A stretch of 28,486 nucleotides of DNA from Polyangiaceae bacterium (GTDB lineage: Bacteria; Myxococcota; Polyangia; Polyangiales; Polyangiaceae): the NCBI GenBank assembly GCA_025936205.1, contig JAICTU010000042.1, positions 1 through 28,486 of the forward strand, in the 5' to 3' direction. Both the position numbers and the translations under genes were made by a program. Positions 1 through 9,733 of the stretch are shown here, one piece after another. The notes beneath the pieces were generated by a model. It did no database searches, was not told the origin of the DNA, and was given only the letters and a program-made list of their open reading frames with translations. Within the stretch, counting starts at the first letter, position 1; each line of letters starts with the position of its first letter.

Positions 1-2147
<2,147 letters not shown>

Positions 2148-2173
2148 GGCGCGCGGGCACCCTCCGCCCCCGG

Positions 2174-2193
2174 GTGCTCGCTCGCGCGAGCAC
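2174..2193 (+). terminator. Candidate terminator after hybrid kinase
   Basis: Perfect 8-bp GC-rich inverted repeat (GTGCTCGC / GCGAGCAC) with a TCGC loop, starting 27 bases after the kinase stop codon. There is no T tract downstream, so intrinsic termination is inferred only from position and stem strength. Confidence 0.4.
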
Positions 2194-2311
2194 TCGATAG
2201 ATCGCTGCGCGGATGACGGGTTGCTCCGGAGCAGCCGCGCTGGGCGTGCGCCGCAAACTCGTCGCGTGCTCCGCGCAGCATGATAGAATAGCACCTTCAG
2301 GACTGCCGGCC

Positions 2312-3160
2312 ATGAGTGACGTCGATCTGTCGGGCCCCACCTTCGAGCTGCTGTTCGAGCGCTCGGGTCTGCCTCAATTCCCGCTGCCGGACCCGCTGGC
2401 TGCCGCGTACGGCAGTAGCCTGGGCTTCGAGAGCCCGCGCGTGATCGCCAACTTCGTCGCCTCCGTCGACGGCGTCGTGGCAGTGCCCGCCAACGCCGAG
2501 TCTGGCCAGATCATCAGCCAGAACAGCGAAGCGGACCGTTTCGTGATGGGGCTCTTGCGCTCGTGTGTGGACGCGGTGGTGATCGGCGCCGGCACCTTCC
2601 GCCGAGCTCCGGATCACCTCTGGCATCCGGGAGCCATCCACCCGCCGGCGGCGGCGTTCTACTCGGAAGCGCGGCGGCGGATCGGCCTGAGCCCGTTGCC
2701 GCAGCTGGTGGTGGTGACGGCCACGGGAGCGCTCGACGTGACCCGTCCAGCGCTGCGCAACGCAGTGATCGTGACCACCGTTTCGGGCGCCTCCAAGCTA
2801 CGCCCGCAGTTGCCCGAGACGGCGCGGCTGATGATGCTCGAGCTCCAGGACTTGCGCTTGAGCGTGGTGTTCGGGCGCTTGCAGCGCGAGGGCTACCCGC
2901 GCCTGCTCACCGAGGGCGGGCCGTTGCTGTTTGCGCGCCTGGTCGCGGAGCAGCTGGTGGACGAGCTGTTCCTGACCAGCTCCCCTACCCTGCTCGGCCG
3001 CTTCACGAACGACCAGCGCAAGAGTCTCGTGGAGGGCGCAGATTTCGGCGCCACCACGCTCGATCTGCTGAGCCTGCGGCGACACGGCTCGCACTTGTTT
3101 CTGCGCTATGCGCTGGAGCGGTCCCCCCTGTCCCGCCGCAGCGTTCCTGCCGGGGTGTGA
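2312..3160 (+). CDS. Stand-alone RibD C-terminal-domain (DHFR-fold) reductase
   Basis: A 282-residue cytoplasmic NADPH-dependent reductase-like protein. It has the RibD_C/dihydrofolate-reductase fold used in riboflavin synthesis to reduce the pyrimidine ribosylamino group. Visible signatures are the early strand IANFVASVDGVVA, the central VDAVVIGAGTFRRAPD, and the cofactor-side LLTEGGPLLFARLVAEQLVD, followed by a closing strand HLFLRYAL. The deaminase half of bifunctional RibD is absent, so it may not act in riboflavin synthesis; many stand-alone members have unknown substrates. The ATG at 2312 is chosen because AGGA lies about 11 bases before it and the fold begins soon after; an in-frame ATG at 2213 would add 33 residues without similarity to the domain. 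It stands alone between two hairpins. A separate true FolA lies at 23320. Confidence 0.85.
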   Translation: MSDVDLSGPTFELLFERSGLPQFPLPDPLAAAYGSSLGFESPRVIANFVASVDGVVAVPANAESGQIISQNSEADRFVMGLLRSCVDAVVIGAGTFRRAPDHLWHPGAIHPPAAAFYSEARRRIGLSPLPQLVVVTATGALDVTRPALRNAVIVTTVSGASKLRPQLPETARLMMLELQDLRLSVVFGRLQREGYPRLLTEGGPLLFARLVAEQLVDELFLTSSPTLLGRFTNDQRKSLVEGADFGATTLDLLSLRRHGSHLFLRYALERSPLSRRSVPAGV

Positions 3161-3179
3161 TGGCGAGGGTCTTGAAGGA

Positions 3180-3202
3180 GCGGCGGCGCCGAGCGCCGCC
3201 GC
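3180..3202. terminator. Candidate bidirectional terminator
   Basis: Perfect 10-bp inverted repeat (GCGGCGGCGC / GCGCCGCCGC) with a 3-base loop, lying between the convergent stops of the RibD_C-like gene (3160) and the hypothetical gene (3235). No T tract is seen, so function is inferred from position. Confidence 0.45.
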
Positions 3203-3234
3203 CGATCTCGATCGGAGCTCAGACCGAGTCTGGC

Positions 3235-3684
3235 TCAGGCGTTGGGGATGTTGCCTCGTGACAGCAGGCGACCCAGAAACTCGCGGTAGCCCTGCAGCCC
3301 GCGCCGCAGATCTTCGGTCGACGTGTTTTCGCCGTTCGACCAGCCGCGTTCGAGCTGGCTGCGCTGCTCCTGGAGCTGCTGCACCACGCGATCGATTTCG
3401 CCGCTCACCAGCGCGTGCGCCTGGGTGATCGCGTTGCGGGGGTCATCCACAAAGGTGCTCTGGATGTCTCGCCAGCGCTGCCACAGCTGGTCCTGATCCA
3501 TCGAGCCCTGATCGATCGAGCCCTGATCCGCGGGGGGAATGCGGACCTCCTCTGCCTCTCGCGTTCTCCACTCCTCTTCCCGCGCCTGTTGATTGGCAGC
3601 CTCGACTTCCGCGCGCCGGCGCGAGGAGTCGACGCGCCGATCGGGATTCGAGCCGTTGCTGGAGTCAAAGTTCGTCTGTTCCAT
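3235..3684 (-). CDS. Conserved hypothetical protein with C-terminal helical domain
   Basis: A 149-residue soluble, highly charged protein of unknown function. The first 65 residues are polar and low-complexity, including a DQGSI/DQGSM repeat at 53-63. The C-terminal half (about 67-145) carries a pattern I recognise from uncharacterised proteins of Actinobacteria and Myxococcota: WRDIQSTFVDDPRNAI, then a helix with RSQLERGW, then TEDLRRGLQGYREFLGRLL. The start at 3684 is supported by a strong GAGGAGA ribosome-binding site 3-4 bases upstream; an extended frame to 3738 has no such support. It is transcribed divergently from the Ser/Thr kinase with 96 bases between starts, so the two may share a control region. 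No enzymatic residues are evident. Confidence 0.8.
   Translation of the reverse strand: MEQTNFDSSNGSNPDRRVDSSRRRAEVEAANQQAREEEWRTREAEEVRIPPADQGSIDQGSMDQDQLWQRWRDIQSTFVDDPRNAITQAHALVSGEIDRVVQQLQEQRSQLERGWSNGENTSTEDLRRGLQGYREFLGRLLSRGNIPNA
3492..3521 (-). repeat. 15-bp coding tandem repeat
   Basis: Two adjacent 15-base units, CCTGATCCATCGAGC and CCTGATCGATCGAGC, differing at one base, with a partial third copy following. They encode the DQGSI/DQGSM repeat inside the hypothetical protein, so copy changes would keep the frame. Confidence 0.8.
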
Positions 3685-3780
3685 GAGTCTCCTCGTTCGC
3701 GCGTTTGCCCCAGGCATTTTCGCCACGCGGTTCAGCATGGCGACGGTCTGGAGTCTTTACGCTCGGTAACTGCAAAGCAC

Positions 3781-5208
3781 ATGCCTTCGTTACCGATCCC
3801 GCTCCGCACCGCTGACAGAGAAGCGTTTGTTCCAGACGAGCGCCCGCAGTACCTTGCGACGATGCCCCGCAGGCCACGCCCCATCGCAGAGTCCTGGCGC
3901 CACGCACTCTCGGGTCGAGCCTTTGTCGATGCATTTCTCGACTGCGCTCGGGCGGCCGTCTCGCTGCGCATCGTGCCCGAGCCAGCGACGGAGCACGTGA
4001 GCTTGAACCTCGCCTTCGAAGAGCTCTCCGGCAGCATCGATGAAGTTCGCTCGAACTTGCAGCCGCAGGACATCGAAGGTCTGCAGTCCGCACTCTTCCG
4101 CTTGTCGAGCAACGCGCCACAGACCAGCGCGCGGCGCACGCTCACGTTGACGGCGAGCCCCGTGCAACACGTCGTGTCCATCGACGTGCAGCACGCTGCA
4201 GATAGCACCGTGGCGCGCGACCTGGTCGCCACCGTACACGCCAAGTTTCCACGTGCAGAAGTGCCGCAAGTACCAGAAGCCGCCCCGTCGCGCGAAAGCA
4301 GCGGAGATCCCGTCGGCGCCCCGCCGGCTCGGCTGCTGCCCGGGCTGCAAGTGGACCATTACCGGCTGATCCGTCGGCTCGGGGCTGGCTACTCGGGCGA
4401 GGTCTGGCAGGCGGAGGTGATCTCACCGCCCCCCGGCGTCACGGTGGTGCCGGGGCAGGTAGTGGCGATGAAGCAATACTTCCCCTCCGTGCTCACGCGC
4501 AGCTCGGACTCCCTGCGCATCCAGCGCGAGTTCCGCGTGGCCTCCGAGCTCAGGCACGAGAACCTGGTGAGCGTGTTCGACCTGGTGCTCTCGCCCAGCC
4601 GCACCTTCGGCTCGTTCCTGGTCATGGAGTACGTAGCCGGCGAGAGCCTGAAGTCGCGCATTCCGGCGGATGGCTTCGATTGGCAGTGCTGCGTGACGCT
4701 GGGGCGCCAGCTGGGCGCCGCGCTGGCAGAGCTGCACAGCCACGGGGCTCTGCATCGAGACATCAAGCCCGCGAACATCATCGTGCTGCCCGGCGATACT
4801 CTCAGCATCAAGCTGCTCGACCTGGGCATCGTGTCGCTGATCGGGGAGAACGGCCTGACCGAGGCGAGCGTGTTCCTGGGCAGCAAGCACACCTCCGCAC
4901 CAGAGCAGCTGTTCGGCGACGAGATCGATGAACGCGCTGACGTCTATGCGTTCGGTGCGACGCTCTATCAGTGCTATCGCGGCAAGCCGCTGTATGACGA
5001 GGAGGGCCCGGTCACCGCGGTCGTACGCGCCATGCTGCAGAACCCGCGCTCGGGTGAGCCCAAGCCCGGCGCTGACGAGGAAGAGAGGCGCTTCGTGCGC
5101 TTCCTGGATCGCTGCCTCGCGCACGATCCCGCGCAGCGGCCGTCGAGCGCGCGACACTGCGTGGAAGCGCTGGAGCAGTTCGGCAGCGAAGTCGTCGCTT
5201 CACACTGA
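3781..5208 (+). CDS. Soluble serine/threonine protein kinase
   Basis: A Hanks-type (eukaryotic-like) kinase of about 475 residues. The catalytic domain occupies about residues 193-468: glycine loop GAGYSGEVW, ATP-binding Lys in VVAMKQY (about 231), Glu in the next helix (QREFRVASEL), catalytic loop LHRDIKPANI (about 325), metal-binding Asp in LLDLGIVS (DLG rather than DFG), and activation-segment end TSAPEQ. All key residues are present, so it should be active. The N-terminal ~190 residues contain an unrecognised domain with no membrane segment; no C-terminal sensor repeats exist. The start is uncertain: ATG at 3781 or 3862, neither with a good ribosome-binding site; the open frame extends further back but would overlap the divergent gene. 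Its targets are unknown. Confidence 0.92.
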   Translation: MPSLPIPLRTADREAFVPDERPQYLATMPRRPRPIAESWRHALSGRAFVDAFLDCARAAVSLRIVPEPATEHVSLNLAFEELSGSIDEVRSNLQPQDIEGLQSALFRLSSNAPQTSARRTLTLTASPVQHVVSIDVQHAADSTVARDLVATVHAKFPRAEVPQVPEAAPSRESSGDPVGAPPARLLPGLQVDHYRLIRRLGAGYSGEVWQAEVISPPPGVTVVPGQVVAMKQYFPSVLTRSSDSLRIQREFRVASELRHENLVSVFDLVLSPSRTFGSFLVMEYVAGESLKSRIPADGFDWQCCVTLGRQLGAALAELHSHGALHRDIKPANIIVLPGDTLSIKLLDLGIVSLIGENGLTEASVFLGSKHTSAPEQLFGDEIDERADVYAFGATLYQCYRGKPLYDEEGPVTAVVRAMLQNPRSGEPKPGADEEERRFVRFLDRCLAHDPAQRPSSARHCVEALEQFGSEVVASH

Positions 5209-5392
5209 GCAGCGGTCCAGCGAATCCGGCCGAGTCGGCTGACGTTGCAGCTTCGAGGCAGGCCCGACCGGGCAGCGGGCGCAAGTTGAGGCATTTTTCT
5301 GCGAATTTTTGCGGAGCCACAGCGACGGACCCGCGCGCTGCCTACGTTGGCACTTGGCGAGGCCCGCAGTCGGGCCATGAAAAGGAGCATTC

Positions 5393-5926
5393 ATGATCGC
5401 CAAAATTCCTTCCCTCCTGGGCGCTGCCATCGTCACGGCCATGGCCGGTCAGGCTGCTGCTCACGATGGAGACGGTTGCCGAGACGGTGACCGTGCACCG
5501 ACGACCTATACTGCCCCCGCGCCCACCGTCTACACGCCGGTCGGCTATCCCGGATATGCCCACGCCGGTCCTCGCCCAGCGGTCCCTCCTGGTGCGCGCG
5601 GTTACCGTGGCGGCGGCGAGCTCGAGGACCTGCGCCGCGCCGATCTGAATCGCGATGGCGTCGTGACGCTGGCGGAGGCGCTGCAAGACGGTCGCTACCA
5701 GTTCCGCAGCAGCGATCAGGATCGCAACCGCGTGCTCACGCGCCGCGAGGTGTCGTGGGGTGAGTTCGCGCAAGACGATCGAGACCGAAACGGCGTGGTC
5801 AGCTACGGCGAGCATCAGGATGCGATCCGGCGCGCCTTCTATCGCTTCGATGCGAACCGCGATGGCGTGCTTGCACGTCATGAGCTGGGCCAACGCGGGG
5901 CGCGCGGCGCCGGCTGGCGTCGCTGA
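5393..5926 (+). CDS. Secreted four-EF-hand calcium-binding protein
   Basis: A 177-residue exported protein likely to bind calcium. A signal peptide (about 1-23, ending GQAAA) precedes an Asp/Gly-rich stretch (25-34) and a Pro/Tyr-rich linker. Four EF-hand loops follow at 84-95, 108-119, 129-140 and 153-164. Loops 1, 3 and 4 have the canonical D-x-[DN]-x-[DN]-G pattern ending in Glu; loop 2 has Arg where Gly is usual but keeps its acidic ligands. The short flanking helices resemble bacterial calmodulin-like (EF-hand_5/calerythrin-type) repeats. The ATG at 5393 follows AAAGGAGC at good spacing. It appears to be a single-gene unit closed by a 13-bp hairpin. The role is unknown; matrix, adhesion or calcium buffering are possibilities only. 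Confidence 0.88.
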   Translation: MIAKIPSLLGAAIVTAMAGQAAAHDGDGCRDGDRAPTTYTAPAPTVYTPVGYPGYAHAGPRPAVPPGARGYRGGGELEDLRRADLNRDGVVTLAEALQDGRYQFRSSDQDRNRVLTRREVSWGEFAQDDRDRNGVVSYGEHQDAIRRAFYRFDANRDGVLARHELGQRGARGAGWRR

Positions 5927-5938
5927 GCGACACTGACG

Positions 5939-5968
5939 GGCCAGCGCTGCGCTGACGCAGCGCTGGCC
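5939..5968 (+). terminator. Strong hairpin terminator candidate
   Basis: Perfect 13-bp inverted repeat (GGCCAGCGCTGCG / CGCAGCGCTGGCC) with a CTGA loop, beginning 13 bases after the EF-hand gene stop. There is no T tract but this is the longest perfect stem I found at a gene end here. Confidence 0.6.
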
Positions 5969-6015
5969 GATCGATTCACCGCAGATTCCAAGCACTGACA
6001 GGAGAAAGGATCTGG

Positions 6016-6708
6016 ATGCCCTCGACAACGCGAGCGTCGGCTGCAAGTTCTCCGCAATCCCCAGTCCGTTTGCGCCGCTCCATGGCGGTGGCGCTGGGCG
6101 CTGCCTTGGCGCTCGGCGGTCCGCTCGCTGCCGCACAGACGGAGAGCGCACAGACCGATAGCGGTTCCGAGCCCGCCGCTCCAGCACTGGACCCGCTGGG
6201 ACAACCACTGAGCGACCATCTGCCGCGGCTGGGCTTGATGTTCGATCTCGGGAGCGTCGACGGCGGTATGCTATCGTTGGTCTACCGACCTTCGCCCTGG
6301 CTGCGTGTGTACGGCGGCGGAGGCAGCAACACTGCGGCTCCGGGGCTACGCTTCGGCGCTGCGGTGTCGCCGTTTCTCCACTTGCGCGAGCTGGCCTTCA
6401 ACCTCGATGGCGGGCACTTCTTCCCCGGCGATGTGAACGGCATCTTCGCCGCGGTTGCGGGCTCCCGATTCGACGACAATCGAGTGCTCGAACACTTTGA
6501 TTACAACTTCGTCAATCTGCAGGCGGGTTGGGAAATCGAACGCGCGGGGCTGATGTTTTTTGTACGTGGCGGCGTGGCGTTCGTATGGACGCAATTGCCG
6601 GCGGAAGGTGTGGCGGAGATTCGGCATCTCTCGCCGCTGATCGACCGTGACGGTAACGTCGAGGCGTTCTTGCCGTCGATCCGTATCGGATTGATCGGTT
6701 TTCTCTGA
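6016..6708 (+). CDS. Exported hypothetical protein, probable small outer-membrane barrel
   Basis: A 230-residue protein of unknown function. An Arg-containing N-terminus (about 1-24) leads to a hydrophobic signal region ending near PLAAAQ (about 40). The remainder alternates polar and hydrophobic residues as in antiparallel beta strands, with Gly and aromatic residues at turns (for example SVDGGMLSLVYRPSPWLRVY and AGLMFFVRGGVAFVW), and ends in a hydrophobic strand (IRIGLIGFL). This fits a small outer-membrane beta barrel, but no named family is recognised. The ATG at 6016 is supported by an AGGAGAAAGGA ribosome-binding site. It is separated from the preceding gene by the strong hairpin and lies 81 bases before the lipoprotein gene. 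Confidence 0.7.
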   Translation: MPSTTRASAASSPQSPVRLRRSMAVALGAALALGGPLAAAQTESAQTDSGSEPAAPALDPLGQPLSDHLPRLGLMFDLGSVDGGMLSLVYRPSPWLRVYGGGGSNTAAPGLRFGAAVSPFLHLRELAFNLDGGHFFPGDVNGIFAAVAGSRFDDNRVLEHFDYNFVNLQAGWEIERAGLMFFVRGGVAFVWTQLPAEGVAEIRHLSPLIDRDGNVEAFLPSIRIGLIGFL

Positions 6709-6789
6709 GCGGCGGCTCCACCACTTCGTTTGCTCGCTCGAACGGCGGGCCCCCCGGTTTCGGGCACGGCACTTGCTGGACTCAGCAAG

Positions 6790-7695
6790 ATGCGGAATCT
6801 CGAATCCAATCGGTGGATCACCAGCGGTGCAACGCTGCTCGCGATCGCCGGCATTCTGCCGGCGTGCAGAGCGAAGCAGATGGAAGAGCTGCCCGCTTCA
6901 ACCACCCATCTCGCAGCGGAGCAAAATAGCGCCGCCGCGCCCCCCGGTGCTGCAGGCGCTGCTGGTACCGCGGCACTACCGCCGGCTGCGGGCGCAATGG
7001 GAGAGCGCCCGAGCCTGCAACAGAATATGGGGCGGGGCTTCCAGGGCAAGCTGGCACTGCGGCTGACGAAGAGCAACGGCGCACAAGAACAAGTGCGCTT
7101 TCTGAGCCTCGGCAACACGGCTCGACTGCAGGTCGATGCCGCGGGTCAGGCTCCGCCTTCCTCCCCTGCGCAGCATGTCGATGTGCTGTTCTGGGGCGAG
7201 CAGCTCTCGGTGCTCGACCACGAGCAGCGCACAGTGCGTACGCTTTCGCTACAGCAGATTCGCCCCAGGGAGGAGCCAGAGGCGCACGTCGATCTGAAAA
7301 AGACCGGGGAACGCAGCACTATCCAGGGCGTGATGTGTGAGGCAGTGTCGCTGCAGGACGGCCCCGTACACGTCGATGCCTGTGCCGGCGGGCTGCCGGG
7401 CGAGTTCGATATCGACAAGTTCGAGGCCGCGACGGGCCTCGACGTGCCCGCCTGGGCGGAAACCCTGCTGAAGCAGCAGCTGCTGCCGCTGCGAGCCACC
7501 GCGCGCGATGCGCGAGGCAATGAGCTCTATCGCCTGGAGCTGACGGAATACTCGGCGGGCCCCGTGGATCGGGAGCTGCTCAGCATCCCCGCCAACTACC
7601 GGCAAGTCGCCGCGAATGGCACGGCTGCGCCGGCTCCGCCGTCCACTGCCGCGGGCCGAGCCGCTGGAACCCGTGCCGCTGGAGGTCAGCCATGA
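6790..7695 (+). CDS. DUF4412-like lipoprotein
   Basis: A 301-residue probable lipoprotein. A signal peptide ends in a lipobox (GILPAC) with Cys26 as the lipidation site; an Ala/Pro-rich linker follows (about 30-75). The globular part begins with FQGKLALRLTK and continues through VRFLSLGNTARLQV, VDVLFWGEQLSVLD and RTVRTLSL. This strand pattern resembles DUF4412, a periplasmic or outer-membrane-linked domain of the LolA-like type; the assignment is from pattern memory only. The C-terminus is again Ala/Gly-rich. The ATG at 6790 is preferred because it gives a compact signal peptide; an upstream in-frame TTG at 6730 would spoil it. Its stop overlaps the start of the universal stress gene (ATGA), showing translational coupling. 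Confidence 0.75.
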   Translation: MRNLESNRWITSGATLLAIAGILPACRAKQMEELPASTTHLAAEQNSAAAPPGAAGAAGTAALPPAAGAMGERPSLQQNMGRGFQGKLALRLTKSNGAQEQVRFLSLGNTARLQVDAAGQAPPSSPAQHVDVLFWGEQLSVLDHEQRTVRTLSLQQIRPREEPEAHVDLKKTGERSTIQGVMCEAVSLQDGPVHVDACAGGLPGEFDIDKFEAATGLDVPAWAETLLKQQLLPLRATARDARGNELYRLELTEYSAGPVDRELLSIPANYRQVAANGTAAPAPPSTAAGRAAGTRAAGGQP

Positions 7696-8171
7696 AACCC
7701 TACGAAAAGATCCTGGTGCCCGTGGATTTTGCGTTGCACTCGGCGGAGGCGATCCGCCGCGCCGTCGATCTGGCGCAGCACTACTCGGCGTCGCTGACGT
7801 TGATCTATGTGTACGAGCCGCTCGACTACGCGCTGCCCGAGGGCTACGCCCTGTACACCCCGGAGCAAACGGGCCGGCTCATGGACGATTTCAAAGCGCG
7901 GCTGCTGCAATCGCAACGCGATGTGGAGGCCATGGGCGTGAGCCGTGTCGAGAGCCACGTGCTCAACGGAGCCGCCGCGCTCGAGATCGTGGATTTCGCA
8001 CGCGATAACGGCTTCGACCTGATCGTGATGGGCACGCACGGCCGCACCGGTTTGAGTCACTTGCTGATGGGCTCCGTCGCGGAGCGCGTGCTGCGCACGG
8101 CTCATTGCCCGGTGCTCACGGTGAAGGCGCGCGAAGAAGCGCCCGAGAGCACCCACGGGCGCGCCGCCTGA
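7692..8171 (+). CDS. Universal stress protein (UspA family)
   Basis: A 159-residue cytoplasmic protein of the Usp family, which supports survival under stress, often as nucleotide-binding dimers. It starts with the typical strand KILVPVDFALHSAEAIRRAV and ends with the ATP-binding signature MGTHGRTGLSHLLMGSVAER, followed by the closing strand CPVLTVK. The presence of the G-x2-G-x9-G-S motif places it in the ATP-binding subgroup. Its ATG overlaps the preceding lipoprotein stop by four bases and GGAGG sits just upstream, so the two are co-transcribed. A hairpin at 8216 closes the unit. Confidence 0.93.
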   Translation: MKPYEKILVPVDFALHSAEAIRRAVDLAQHYSASLTLIYVYEPLDYALPEGYALYTPEQTGRLMDDFKARLLQSQRDVEAMGVSRVESHVLNGAAALEIVDFARDNGFDLIVMGTHGRTGLSHLLMGSVAERVLRTAHCPVLTVKAREEAPESTHGRAA

Positions 8172-8215
8172 CGCCGAGCGCCATTGGCGGGCGGCTCGCG
8201 CGCGCACGCTCTGTT

Positions 8216-8245
8216 GCGCAGGGCCCAGTTCGGGGCGCCCTGCGC
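8216..8245. terminator. Candidate bidirectional terminator
   Basis: Perfect 9-bp inverted repeat (GCGCAGGGC / GCCCTGCGC) around a 12-base loop, between the convergent stops at 8171 and 8247. It can fold in both transcripts. Confidence 0.5.
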
Positions 8246-8246
8246 T

Positions 8247-8699
8247 TCAGGGCGCGAGTCGCACCGAGCGCGTCACCAGTCCAGCGCCGGCTGCAGCTCC
8301 GCTGCTCGCTGTATTCAGCGCTGCGGCGGGGCCTCCGACGGCACGCAGACTCTCGGAGAGCAACTGGCGTTCAGCGGCGCTGAGCCGGTCGAGCTCGGCC
8401 TCGTCGAGCGTGGCCCCGTAGCGCAGCCAGCGACGCGCCAGCGACTGATCTCCCAGCGCCAGATACGTCAAGCCGCGGTACAGGCCGTAGCGCGCACGCT
8501 CGCTCGTGCCCCAGCTCGCCAGCTGCGCCTCGGAGTGCTCGAACACCTGATCGGCATCGATGTAGCGCCCTTGCTGGTAGAAATCCGCCCCGCGAGTCAC
8601 GGTGGAGCGGGCACACCCGAGCCACGTGGAGCAAGCGAAGGCGGCGGCAGCAACTGCTTTCAACGCTGCCGCTCCACGTGTTGCTGCACGCCGTCTCAT
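8247..8699 (-). CDS. Small lipoprotein with TPR-like helical region
   Basis: About 150 residues. An Arg-rich start (MRRRAATRG) and an Ala-rich hydrophobic stretch lead to a lipobox (WLGC, Cys28). The middle (about 35-115) looks like tetratricopeptide-type helical pairs: YQQGRYIDADQVFEHSEAQL, then RYGLYRGLTYLALGDQSLAR, with the small/aromatic spacing of TPRs. The tail is Ala/Gly-rich. Function is unknown; small TPR lipoproteins often scaffold envelope complexes. The ATG at 8699 is the only start giving a proper signal peptide, though the GGAG upstream is too close to be ideal. It is divergent from the BrkB-family gene, 89 bases between starts. Confidence 0.68.
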   Translation of the reverse strand: MRRRAATRGAAALKAVAAAAFACSTWLGCARSTVTRGADFYQQGRYIDADQVFEHSEAQLASWGTSERARYGLYRGLTYLALGDQSLARRWLRYGATLDEAELDRLSAAERQLLSESLRAVGGPAAALNTASSGAAAGAGLVTRSVRLAP

Positions 8700-8788
8700 G
8701 CTCCGATGACACTGCAAGCGCGATGCCACCGCCCATGCGCTCCGGGCATGGCGCTTGCTACTCCAGCTCTGCGAACCAGCTCCGACAC

Positions 8789-9733
8789 ATGGCAAAGCTC
8801 GATGCAGTGGCAAAGCAGATCTGGGGTTTGATTCGGGAGACATTCGTACAATGGGAAGAAGACCAGGCATCTCGGCTCGCGGCTTCGCTCGCCCTGTACA
8901 CGTTGTTGTCGATCGCACCCCTGATAGTGGTCGCCATCGCCGTGGCGGGCCTGGTGTTCGGGGACGAGGCCGCGCGAGGTCAGCTGAGTCACCAGCTGGC
9001 TGGCGTAGTCGGGGAGCAGGCTGGCCGGGCCATCGAGGCGCTGATCGATAACGCACACGCGCCGAGCGCAGGCATCCTCGGTTCGGTGATCGGCATCGCG
9101 GTGCTGCTGTTCGGCGCCTCCGGCGTCTTCGGCGAGTTACAGGTCGCGCTGAACCAGATCTGGAATGTGAAGCAGCGCAGCGGCCGCGGTGTGCGCGGTG
9201 TGCTGCGCGACCGCTTCTTCTCCTTCTCGATGGTGATGGGTGTCGGCTTTCTGCTGTTGGTCTCGCTGGTCGTCAGCGCCGTGCTGGCGACGGTGACCAC
9301 GCACTTCTCGAATCTGGTGCCCTGGCCTGCGCTCTGGCACGGGCTCAATGCGCTGGTCGGGCTGGCCGTGAGCACCGTGCTGTTCGCGTTGATCTTCAAG
9401 GTGGTGCCGGACGCAAAGATCGCCTGGCGCGATGTCTGGGTGGGCGCCTTCGCCACCGCCTGCTGCTTCGCTCTCGGCAAGGGCGCGTTGGCCTGGTACG
9501 TCGGGCGCAGCGCCACCGTTTCACCCTTTGGTGCGGCAGGCTCGCTCGTGGCCTTGACGGTCTGGGTCTACTACTCGGCACAGATCCTGTTCCTGGGCGC
9601 GGAGTTCGCGCAGGTCTACGCGACGCGCTTCGGCAGGCGCATCGAGCCCACCAAGAATGCGGTACGAATCGATGATGGCCAGGGTGAAGAAAAGGGTTCG
9701 GGCGCTTGGCGCGTCTCCAAGTCCTCTTCGTGA
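8789..9733 (+). CDS. YihY/BrkB-family inner-membrane protein
   Basis: A 314-residue integral membrane protein of the YihY/virulence-factor-BrkB family (formerly mislabelled ribonuclease BN), whose transport or envelope role is unsettled. The family's N-terminal pattern is present: a short amphipathic helix (WGLIRETFVQWEEDQASRLA), then ASLALYTLLSIAPLIVV. About six hydrophobic segments follow, near residues 32-58, 95-115, 147-172, 187-212, 223-246 and 255-280, and the LNQIWNVK motif lies after the second. The C-terminus is a polar cytoplasmic tail. The ATG at 8789 begins at the usual family start; earlier in-frame starts would run into the divergent gene's control region. The gene overlaps the next, an Omp85-like outer-membrane gene, suggesting co-expression. 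Confidence 0.93.
   Translation: MAKLDAVAKQIWGLIRETFVQWEEDQASRLAASLALYTLLSIAPLIVVAIAVAGLVFGDEAARGQLSHQLAGVVGEQAGRAIEALIDNAHAPSAGILGSVIGIAVLLFGASGVFGELQVALNQIWNVKQRSGRGVRGVLRDRFFSFSMVMGVGFLLLVSLVVSAVLATVTTHFSNLVPWPALWHGLNALVGLAVSTVLFALIFKVVPDAKIAWRDVWVGAFATACCFALGKGALAWYVGRSATVSPFGAAGSLVALTVWVYYSAQILFLGAEFAQVYATRFGRRIEPTKNAVRIDDGQGEEKGSGAWRVSKSSS

Noticed and set aside
2312..3160. Considered as a full RibD riboflavin enzyme or as a second FolA.
   Set aside because: There is no deaminase zinc motif, and the sequence fits RibD_C rather than FolA, which is present at 23320.
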